From Bacillus sp. CHD6a (GTDB lineage Bacteria > Bacillota > Bacilli > Bacillales > Bacillaceae_I): 60,927 nucleotides of DNA. Below the pieces are notes generated by a model, which was not told the origin of the DNA, made no database searches, and worked only from the letters and a program-made list of their open reading frames with translations. A program made the position numbers and the translations under genes. Of this stretch, positions 53,978 to 60,927 are shown piece after piece (the stretch's first letter is position 1; the number at the start of each line of letters is the position of its first letter). Location: contig NZ_LBMD01000026.1 of assembly GCF_001293645.1 (NCBI RefSeq), forward strand, positions 1-60,927, given 5' to 3'.

Positions 53978-55354
53978 CTATCCCCCTAGAGTATATTGAA
54001 GAGCCTGTTCAATGGTGTTCACGCCAATCACATTAATCTCTTTTGGGATGGTCCATCCTCCCAAATTTTTCGCAGGTATAATCACTCGTTTGAAACCTAG
54101 CTTTGCTGCTTCTTGCACACGTTGTTCAATACGGGATACCCGTCTGATTTCTCCTGTCAGCCCCACTTCCCCTATTACCACATCTGTTGGTTCAGATGTT
54201 TGGTTACGGAAGCTGGAGGCAATGCTGACCGCTACTGCAAGGTCAATGGCTGGTTCATCGAGTTTAACCCCTCCTGCAACTTTCAAGTAGGCATCCTGGT
54301 TCTGAAGCAACAGTCCGACTCTTTTTTCAAGTACTGCCATGATGAGTGATACTCTGTTATGGTCAATACCTGTTGCCATTCTTCTAGGATTTCCATAACC
54401 TGTTGGAGAGATCAAAGCCTGGATTTCCACCAATACGGGCCTTGTACCTTCCATTGATGCTACAACTGTGGAACCTGCCGCTCCTTTTGACCGTTCTTCT
54501 AAAAAGATTTCTGACGGATTCTTTACTTCCGTCAATCCCTCTTCCTTCATTTCAAAAATACCAATCTCGTTCGTGGAGCCGAATCTATTTTTCACCGAAC
54601 GTAAGATACGATATGTGTGGTGTCTTTCTCCTTCAAAATACAACACTGTGTCTACCATATGCTCTAAAAGGCGCGGTCCTGCAATAGATCCTTCTTTTGT
54701 TACATGACCTACGATAAAGACAGCAATATTCTTCGTCTTAGCAATTCGCATCAACTCAGCCGTACATTCTCTAACCTGGGACACACTCCCCGGAGCGGAA
54801 GTAACTGCAGGATGATAAACAGTTTGTATGGAATCGACAACAAGCAAAGTCGGTTGTACATCTTCTACTGCTTTTGCAACAAGCTCAAAATCCGTTTCTG
54901 ATAAGACAAACAATTCTTCTGCCTGTACGCCTAAACGATCTGCCCGCAGCTTTGTTTGCTGAACAGATTCTTCCCCTGATATGTATAAGACACGGTGTTT
55001 TTTTAATGCCAATTGACTGCACACCTGCAGCAATAAAGTTGACTTTCCAATGCCAGGGTCACCCCCGATCAGAACAAGTGATCCTTGGACCAATCCGCCG
55101 CCAAGCACTCTATTGCACTCTTCCATATCTGTATAAATCCTTGACTGCTTTATATTTTCCACTTTTGTGATGGATTCTGCTTTTCTTGCCAGTGTAGATG
55201 AGGACGTCGTAAAACCTCCACGTCGTGGTGTCCTGGACTCTTCCAGTTCCTCCACCATTGTATTCCAAGCATTGCACCCGGGACATTTCCCCATCCACTT
55301 AGGAGACTCATACCCGCATTCCTTACACATAAACTTTGTCTTACGCTTTGCCAT
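53978..55354 (-). CDS. radA: DNA repair protein RadA (Sms)
   Basis: Length 458 aa. N-terminal zinc finger CKEC...CPGC (9-30), Walker [13 protein letters not shown] (near 97-108), the RadA-specific KNRFG motif (near 253) and a Lon-like C-terminal domain. It acts as a branch-migration helicase in recombination. In B. subtilis RadA inhibits DisA activity, and the two genes are adjacent here. Confidence 0.98.
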   Translation of the reverse strand: MAKRKTKFMCKECGYESPKWMGKCPGCNAWNTMVEELEESRTPRRGGFTTSSSTLARKAESITKVENIKQSRIYTDMEECNRVLGGGLVQGSLVLIGGDPGIGKSTLLLQVCSQLALKKHRVLYISGEESVQQTKLRADRLGVQAEELFVLSETDFELVAKAVEDVQPTLLVVDSIQTVYHPAVTSAPGSVSQVRECTAELMRIAKTKNIAVFIVGHVTKEGSIAGPRLLEHMVDTVLYFEGERHHTYRILRSVKNRFGSTNEIGIFEMKEEGLTEVKNPSEIFLEERSKGAAGSTVVASMEGTRPVLVEIQALISPTGYGNPRRMATGIDHNRVSLIMAVLEKRVGLLLQNQDAYLKVAGGVKLDEPAIDLAVAVSIASSFRNQTSEPTDVVIGEVGLTGEIRRVSRIEQRVQEAAKLGFKRVIIPAKNLGGWTIPKEINVIGVNTIEQALQYTLGG

Positions 55355-55473
55355 CCAAAAATCCTCTCTATATTAACAATAATCTTTATGAAAAGAGTAT
55401 AATAAAAATACCATTGTTTTCCTTCTTTTATGATACCTTATTTCCCGTAACTTACGCTAATCTTAACCATTGG

Positions 55474-55519
55474 AAAATACAAGAAAGGAGGAAAGCCCTT
55501 ATATCAAGAGCTAACCTCC
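55474..55519 (-). terminator. Terminator candidate after clpC
   Basis: GGAGGTTAGC and GGGCTTTCCTCC pair with a mismatch on the minus strand around a loop of about 12, followed by TTTCTTGTATTTT. Located 34 bases past clpC. Confidence 0.5.
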
Positions 55520-55552
55520 ACTTCTATTCAGTCATGCAAACGACCATCCACT

Positions 55553-57991
55553 TTATTTTACTTTTTCCACATCACGGACAACAAATTCTCCATCTACCAC
55601 ATCTAATGAGATTTTCTTGCCTTTCTCGATATTTCCTTTTAACAACTCTTCCGATAGTTTATCTTCCACGTGTTTTTGGATAGCACGGCGCAATGGTCTT
55701 GCACCATATTCTGGATCATAGCCTTCTTCGGAAATTTTTTCTTTTGCAGCGTCTGTCAGCTCCAAATCGATATCCTGTTCTTTCAGGCGTTTCGTCAACT
55801 GCTCAGATAGCAACGTTACGATTTCTTTCAAATGTGTCTTCTCTAAGGAGTGGAACACAATCATTTCATCCACACGGTTTAGGAACTCCGGACGGAACGC
55901 TTTTTTCAGCTCATCCATCACTTTCCCTTTCATGTCTTTATAGTTCTGGTTCTCATCCTGTACATTGAAACCTACATATTTGTTGCGTTTTAAGGCATCT
56001 GCACCAACATTCGATGTCATAATGACAAGCGTGTTACGGAAGTCTACTGTTCGACCCTTTGAATCTGTCAAACGGCCATCCTCTAACACTTGTAATAGAA
56101 TATTGAACACATCAGGATGCGCCTTCTCAATTTCATCTAACAGGATAACAGAATAAGGTTTGCGACGAACCTTCTCCGTTAATTGTCCGCCTTCATCATA
56201 CCCCACATATCCTGGAGGGGAACCAACAAGACGGGAAGTTGAATGCTTCTCCATGTACTCGGACATATCAATACGAATCATCGCATCTTCGTCACCAAAG
56301 ATAGATTCAGCTAGGGCTCTTGCAAGTTCCGTTTTACCTACCCCAGTTGGCCCGAGGAAGATGAAGGAACCTATTGGACGCTTCGGATCTTTTAAGCCGG
56401 CACGTGCTCGACGAACAGCTTTCGATACTGCTTTAACTGCTTCATCCTGCCCAATGACACGGGAGTGCAATAAAGATTCCATGTTTAACAGTTTATCTGT
56501 TTCTGTTTGTGCAAGTTTTGATACCGGAATTCCCGTCCAGCTCGATACCACCATTGCAATATCTTCCACTGTCACCTCAGAATTCTCTTGTCCTTGCTTT
56601 TCTTTCCACGTTTTCTTAGTTTCTTCTAATTGTTCACGAAGACGTTGCTCTGTATCTCTTAAAGAAGCCGCCTTCTCAAATTCCTGGCTTTGAACGGCCG
56701 CATCCTTTTCGTTACGAACAGTTTCTAATTTTACCTCTAACTCTTTTAAGTTTGGAGGTGTAGTAAAAGAACGAAGTCGCACTTTTGATCCTGCTTCGTC
56801 TATCAAGTCTATCGCTTTATCGGGCAGGAAGCGGTCCGAAATGTAACGGTCGGAAAGCTTAACCGCCTGCTCAATCGCTTCATCCGTGATGGATACGCGA
56901 TGGTGCGCTTCATAGCGATCACGAAGTCCTGTCAATATCTGAATGGATTCTTCTGTAGTTGGCTCATCCACCTGAATTGGTTGGAAGCGGCGTTCAAGTG
57001 CTGCATCTTTTTCAATATATTTACGGTACTCATCTAGAGTGGTGGCACCGATGCATTGCAACTCTCCGCGGGCCAAAGATGGCTTTAAGATATTGGATGC
57101 GTCAATAGCGCCCTCTGCACCTCCTGCACCAATCAAGGTGTGAAGCTCATCAATGAAAAGAATGATGTTACCAGCTTGACGGATTTCATCCATTACTTTC
57201 TTTAGGCGGTCTTCAAACTCCCCGCGATATTTCGTACCAGCAACCACCGTCCCCATATCCAGTGTCATAACGCGCTTATCACGAAGGATTTCCGGAACTT
57301 CGTTGCTCACAATTTGCTGCGCGAGTCCTTCCGCAATGGCCGTTTTCCCCACTCCAGGTTCCCCAATTAATACAGGGTTGTTTTTTGTTCTTCGGCTAAG
57401 CACCTCAATGACACGCTGAATTTCCTTGCTTCGTCCGATAACAGGATCTAGACTGCCTTCACGTGCTACCGCCGTCAAATCCCTTGCCAAGCTATCCAAA
57501 GTAGGGGTATTCACATTCGCCGACGCACCACCTTGATGTCCTCCGGAAGACTCGTTACTTCCAAGTAATTGCAACACTTGCTGGCGCGCCTTATTCAAAC
57601 TCACCCCCAAGTTATTTAACACGCGTGCCGCCACACCTTCTCCTTCTCGAATCAGGCCAAGCAATACATGCTCTGTTCCCACATAGGAATGACCCAGTTT
57701 ACGGGCTTCATCCATGGAAAGCTCAATTACCTTCTTCGCTCTAGGTGTGTAGTGGGGGATGGACTGTCCACTGTCCTGCCCTCTGCCAATGAGGTTTTCC
57801 ACTTCTTTTTGAATCTTTTCAGGTCCCAGTCCAAGGGCTATCAGCGCCTTCGCGGCAATCCCTTCCCCTTCTCTGACTAGTCCAAGCAGGATATGCTCTG
57901 TTCCAATATTATTATGGCTTAGGCGCAGTGCCTCTTCTTGTGCCAATGCCAATACTTTTTGCGCTCTTTCTGTAAATCGACCAAACATCAT
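55553..57991 (-). CDS. clpC: AAA+ protease subunit ClpC
   Basis: Length 812 aa. Two Clp-N repeats (1-150), first ATPase with [13 protein letters not shown] (near 207), UVR-type middle domain ([13 protein letters not shown], near 440) for MecA/McsB adaptors, second ATPase with [13 protein letters not shown] (near 547). The ATG at 57991 ([14 protein letters not shown]) is chosen because GGGAGG is at good spacing; a TTG two codons earlier is too near. Works with ClpP in protein quality control and competence. Confidence 0.98.
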   Translation of the reverse strand: MMFGRFTERAQKVLALAQEEALRLSHNNIGTEHILLGLVREGEGIAAKALIALGLGPEKIQKEVENLIGRGQDSGQSIPHYTPRAKKVIELSMDEARKLGHSYVGTEHVLLGLIREGEGVAARVLNNLGVSLNKARQQVLQLLGSNESSGGHQGGASANVNTPTLDSLARDLTAVAREGSLDPVIGRSKEIQRVIEVLSRRTKNNPVLIGEPGVGKTAIAEGLAQQIVSNEVPEILRDKRVMTLDMGTVVAGTKYRGEFEDRLKKVMDEIRQAGNIILFIDELHTLIGAGGAEGAIDASNILKPSLARGELQCIGATTLDEYRKYIEKDAALERRFQPIQVDEPTTEESIQILTGLRDRYEAHHRVSITDEAIEQAVKLSDRYISDRFLPDKAIDLIDEAGSKVRLRSFTTPPNLKELEVKLETVRNEKDAAVQSQEFEKAASLRDTEQRLREQLEETKKTWKEKQGQENSEVTVEDIAMVVSSWTGIPVSKLAQTETDKLLNMESLLHSRVIGQDEAVKAVSKAVRRARAGLKDPKRPIGSFIFLGPTGVGKTELARALAESIFGDEDAMIRIDMSEYMEKHSTSRLVGSPPGYVGYDEGGQLTEKVRRKPYSVILLDEIEKAHPDVFNILLQVLEDGRLTDSKGRTVDFRNTLVIMTSNVGADALKRNKYVGFNVQDENQNYKDMKGKVMDELKKAFRPEFLNRVDEMIVFHSLEKTHLKEIVTLLSEQLTKRLKEQDIDLELTDAAKEKISEEGYDPEYGARPLRRAIQKHVEDKLSEELLKGNIEKGKKISLDVVDGEFVVRDVEKVK

Positions 57992-58013
57992 ATCCAATCG
58001 CCTCCCGAATATT

Positions 58014-59078
58014 TTATCTATTTAATCGCATTCTTTCCCGAATCAACCCAGCCCTGCGAACATCTCTTTCATTTGGCTTCAATGGTCCTCCTGCATATTG
58101 TTGCAAGAAGCCAGGTTGAGTTAAAATCATTAATTCATTCAATATGGACCTGGAAATGTCGGTGATATAGCCAAGATCTATACCTAGCCGCACATTCGAC
58201 AAACACTTTGCCGCCTCTTTCGTCTCCATTACCCGGCTATGTGCCAGCAACCCGTATGAGCGAAATACCCTATCTTCTAATTGTATGTTTGAAGTTTTGA
58301 CTAATGCTTCCCTGGCAGAGCGCTCTTGTGAAATAAGTTGATGCACAACACCTAAAAGGTCCTGGACAATATCTTCTTCTGATTTACCAAGTGTCATTTG
58401 GTTAGATATTTGAAAGATGTTCCCTAAAGCTTCGCTACCTTCACCATAAATTCCTCTAACAACTAATCCCAATTGATTAATTGCCGGAACAATTCTGTTC
58501 ATCTGTTGCGTCAACACCAATGCGGGTAAGTGCATCATGACGGAAGCGCGCAGCCCCGTCCCCACATTTGTCGGGCAACTCGTTAAGTATCCTCGTTTTT
58601 CATCAAACGCATAATCAATCTTTTTTTCTATCCAATCATCCAAAGAATTAGCCACTTGCAACGCTTCATTTAATTGCAGGCCGGGAAACAAGCATTGTAT
58701 CCTGATATGATCCTCCTCGTTTATCATAATGCTCACTTCTTCATTCGGTGATAACAAACATGCTCCAAATGCCGAATCCTCCGCCAGTTGTGGACTGATT
58801 AAGTGCTTTTCTACCAGCACTCGCTTCTCTAAGGCATTCATTTCCTCCATAAGAAGAAACTCAAGTTCCCCAAGGTCCTGGAACTCCTTTTCCCCAAAAT
58901 GCTGCCTCATGATATCCACTATCTGTTGAGCTTCCTCATTGCTAAATACTGTCGGAAACTGCATCTTTTCTAGATTCCTAGCAAGTCGGACCCTACTACT
59001 AAGGACGATATCTGAATCCGGACCCTCCTGCTTCATCCAAGAGCTGACTGCATTATTCAAAAAGTGCTCAAGAGACAT
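58014..59078 (-). CDS. mcsB: Protein arginine kinase McsB
   Basis: Length 354 aa. Phosphagen-kinase fold with [10 protein letters not shown], the catalytic-site segment [14 protein letters not shown], and the C-terminal RDVRRA motif that senses phosphoarginine. It marks proteins by arginine phosphorylation for ClpCP and inactivates CtsR on heat stress, with McsA. It starts directly after the mcsA stop. Confidence 0.97.
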   Translation of the reverse strand: MSLEHFLNNAVSSWMKQEGPDSDIVLSSRVRLARNLEKMQFPTVFSNEEAQQIVDIMRQHFGEKEFQDLGELEFLLMEEMNALEKRVLVEKHLISPQLAEDSAFGACLLSPNEEVSIMINEEDHIRIQCLFPGLQLNEALQVANSLDDWIEKKIDYAFDEKRGYLTSCPTNVGTGLRASVMMHLPALVLTQQMNRIVPAINQLGLVVRGIYGEGSEALGNIFQISNQMTLGKSEEDIVQDLLGVVHQLISQERSAREALVKTSNIQLEDRVFRSYGLLAHSRVMETKEAAKCLSNVRLGIDLGYITDISRSILNELMILTQPGFLQQYAGGPLKPNERDVRRAGLIRERMRLNR

Positions 59079-59633
59079 CTACTGCTCCCCCTCTCTTTTT
59101 TCACTCAATTGTCTTTCCAATTCTCTGATTCTATCTCTAGTATTCGCCGCACTCTCGAATTCTTCCTGTAAAATAAGCTCTTGTAATTCTTCTCTTAGCG
59201 AATCAATTTCTTTTCTTACGTGCATACTTCCCCCGATTCGTTTCGGTATTTTCCCTGCATGCACCGTATTCCCACTATGCAATCTCTTTAAGATAGGCTG
59301 CATTTTGTCGGAAAAAGTATGGTAACATTCCGAACAACCAAACCGGCTGATTTTCGTAAACTGTGGAAATGTCATCCTACACCGCTCACACTGTAAGATC
59401 TTTTGCGGCTCAAGATCTTCCTGTTGTGGATTGGGAATAGCATGTTCCGTATTTAACAATCCAGCAATCAGGTTATTAATCGAAAAACCTGAACCACCTG
59501 TAAACAATGACATACTTCCTTTTTCTTGAGCACATTGTTCACAAATATGAATCTCTGATTTTTCCCCATTAATTATCTTCGTAAAATGCAAAGCAGCCGG
59601 ACGCTCATTACATTCTTGACATACCATTTTCAT
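59079..59633 (-). CDS. mcsA: McsA, activator of McsB, zinc-finger protein
   Basis: Length 184 aa. Four CxxC pairs (CQEC, CEQC, CERC, CSEC) within the first 95 residues, then a C-terminal UVR motif (LQELILQEEFESAANTRDRI) that binds ClpC. It stimulates McsB kinase activity and senses metal or thiol stress. It lies between ctsR and mcsB. Confidence 0.97.
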   Translation of the reverse strand: MKMVCQECNERPAALHFTKIINGEKSEIHICEQCAQEKGSMSLFTGGSGFSINNLIAGLLNTEHAIPNPQQEDLEPQKILQCERCRMTFPQFTKISRFGCSECYHTFSDKMQPILKRLHSGNTVHAGKIPKRIGGSMHVRKEIDSLREELQELILQEEFESAANTRDRIRELERQLSEKREGEQ

Positions 59634-59638
59634 TCCCC

Positions 59639-60100
59639 CTACCGATACTTCAATGTAGTCAGCATGGCCGTTAACATCCTTGCCCGCAACTCATCTCTTT
59701 CAGGCAGGCCCAAATATAAAACAGAACGGTCCATGACACTAACCATTATCTTCGCCTCCCTAGCGGAAATTATCTTCTCTTCCACCAACCGAAAGATCAC
59801 ATCCTCCGCACTGGCTTGGGAAACTCTCACATCTATTAGCTCTATAAGCTGGTCGATTAATTGCAAATGGTCATGCGGCTTGATTTTGATAATCCTAATA
59901 TACCCGCCGCCCCCCCGCTTGCTCTCCACCAAATATCCCCGTTCAATCGTAAATCTAGTATTAATCACATAATTAATCTGAGAGGGTACACATTCAAACT
60001 TATCCGCTATCTCACTTCGTTTAATCTCGGCAGAATTCTCTCTGCTCCCCTCTAACACCTGTTTCAAATAATGCTCAATGACATCAGATATGTTCCTCAT
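59639..60100 (-). CDS. ctsR: Heat-shock repressor CtsR
   Basis: Length 153 aa. Winged helix-turn-helix with the glycine-rich wing RGGGGYIRI, the heat-sensing tip, then a dimer domain with conserved Arg residues. It represses its own operon and clp genes. TAGGAGG precedes the ATG. A CtsR operator lies over the transcription start region. Confidence 0.98.
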   Translation of the reverse strand: MRNISDVIEHYLKQVLEGSRENSAEIKRSEIADKFECVPSQINYVINTRFTIERGYLVESKRGGGGYIRIIKIKPHDHLQLIDQLIELIDVRVSQASAEDVIFRLVEEKIISAREAKIMVSVMDRSVLYLGLPERDELRARMLTAMLTTLKYR

Positions 60101-60118
60101 GCTATCCTCCTATCTGAC

Positions 60119-60135
60119 CTTGACTATCTTTGACT
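60119..60135 (-). promoter_or_regulatory. CtsR operator
   Basis: AGTCAAA-GAT-AGTCAAG is a direct heptad repeat with one mismatch to the known CtsR pattern (RGTCAAA, three bases, RGTCAAA). It covers the predicted +1 region, so the repressor would block transcription start. Confidence 0.9.
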
Positions 60136-60143
60136 ATATGTAA

Positions 60144-60172
60144 AATATATAAGACCTTTAGAAAAAATTCAA
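60144..60172 (-). promoter_or_regulatory. SigA promoter of ctsR-mcsA-mcsB-clpC
   Basis: TTGAAT (60167-60172) and TATATT (60144-60149), 17-base spacer. No sigB-type promoter (GTTT...GGGTAT) is visible, although B. subtilis has one here. Confidence 0.8.
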
Positions 60173-60352
60173 TAGATAACCTTTCGCTAAAAACTGTCAT
60201 TCTGGCTCGTTTGAGGTGTCTTTGCGTCAATATATGTAGGGGAATAGATGTAGGGAGAGGTTTTTACGGAGAGGCCTCTCTCAAACAGAATTCCACTTTT
60301 GTGAGGTGTTTAAACGTCAATTGGTCAAAATTGTTCAAGATGTAGGTTTTTT
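60173..60352. other. Intergenic stretch upstream of the ctsR promoter
   Basis: No gene is visible. A 20-bp imperfect direct repeat (TGAGGTGTnTTnnnCGTCAAT) occurs at 60212 and 60302, and GGTCAAAATTGTTCAAG at 60323-60339 is a poor CtsR-like match. Confidence 0.4.
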
Positions 60353-60927
60353 TAAGATTTTGAAACTGATGAGAACTATTGGGGGTATTTGAATCTGGGA
60401 AGAGGTAAAGACGTCTTGGTTAGGAGGTGGGCTGGTTGTGAAGGGTTTTATAACAGTTGGTAAGACCTCTCGATTAGGTATTGCTGCTTTTGAAAGGCTT
60501 TATAACAGTGGGTAAGACCTCTCGGGGAGGAATTGCTGGTTTTGATAGGGCTTTATAACAGTGGGTAAGACCTCTTGGGGAGGGATTGCTGCTTTTGAAG
60601 GGCTTTATACCAGTGGGTAAGACCTCTCGGGGGGATTACTGGTTGTGAAGGGCTTTATAACAGTGATTAAGACCTCTTTGGGGAGGGATTGCTGTTTTTG
60701 AAGGGCTTGATTACAGTGGTTAAGACCTCTCGATTAGGGATTGCTGCTTTTGAAGGGCTTGATTACAGTGATTAAGACCTCTATTACAAAATTCTCTCCT
60801 CCTACATGTCCTTAAATCCTCCATGAAGACACTCTGCATGAAAATATCTCCTCCAAAGTGTCTTCATCCCCACGATGAAAACACTCTCACCAACTTCCCC
60901 CCTCCCAAATTGTCTTCATCCACAAAA
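60353..60927. repeat. 52-bp periodic array, right copy, runs off the window
   Basis: TAAGACCTCT or a variant starts at 60353 and 60406 (both degenerate), 60461, 60513, 60566, 60618, 60668, 60721 and 60773. It continues in phase as GAAGACACTCT at 60825 and GAAAACACTCT at 60877. Partner motifs GGCTTTATA, later TCTTCATCC (60861, 60913), lie between. The last units form an 11-base pairing (GTGTCTTCATC with GATGAAAACAC, one mismatch) across 5 bases. No gene is seen. Confidence 0.85.

Noticed and set aside
60130-60345. Plus-strand open frame of 71 codons upstream of ctsR
   Set aside because: It runs through the CtsR operator and promoter, has no ribosome site and a random composition.
60353-60927. 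CRISPR array with 52-bp units
   Set aside because: The whole unit, including the stretch between motifs, is similar from copy to copy; there are no unique spacers, and no cas genes.

Overview
This window is the core ribosomal-protein, RNA-polymerase and stress-gene region of a low-GC, endospore-forming Bacillaceae species, read with most genes on the minus strand. Three things point there: the gene order closely follows the ctsR-to-pdaB segment of Bacillus subtilis; spore genes are present (gerD, cwlD, pdaB, kbaA, sigH); and sigA-type promoters and AGGAGG-type ribosome sites occur throughout. The sequence resembles Bacillus and its relatives, but I cannot name a species. No gene looks broken, and I see no transposase, prophage, CRISPR array or tRNA.

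Layout from left to right, against the direction of most transcription. Positions 1-160 hold tandem minus-strand promoters that face the left edge and look like rRNA operon promoters. A sporulation block follows (small unknown gene, pdaB, kbaA, gerD, salA/mrp, cwlD, ybaK). Next come rpsI-rplM, truA, the ECF-transporter energising module ecfT-ecfA2-ecfA1, and the S10-spc-alpha supercluster from rplQ at 10.7 kb to rpsJ at 25.6 kb. The str genes (tuf, fusA, rpsG, rpsL, rplGB), rpoC-rpoB, a RsmC-like methyltransferase, rplL-rplJ, rplA-rplK, nusG, secE, rpmG and sigH follow. Then come rae1/yacP, rlmB, mrnC, cysS-cysE under a cysteine T-box, gltX, ispF, ispD, yacL, disA, radA, and the clpC-mcsB-mcsA-ctsR heat-shock operon with a CtsR operator.

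Regulation can be read directly at many places. There are sigA promoters for rplM, rpsJ, tuf, rplGB, rpoB, rplJ, rplK, rpmG, sigH, cysE and ctsR, a convincing sigG promoter for gerD and a plausible sigE promoter for cwlD. Leader elements are seen upstream of rplM, rpsJ, rplJ and cysE. Several promoters place the -35 box on, or within a few bases of, the stop codon of the preceding gene.

The non-ordinary content is in the gaps. Three families of repeats occupy intergenic sites: (i) about 52-bp periodic hairpin units, in two arrays at 5.5-5.8 kb and from 60.35 kb to the right edge; (ii) a 10-copy array with a TTGACCGAA core spaced almost exactly 21 bp, between tuf and rpsJ; (iii) five copies of a 125-190 bp imperfect palindrome whose end sequences differ between copies but keep their pairing. 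These repeats, and a hairpin placed between the ribosome site and start codon of nusG, are the observations most worth following up.
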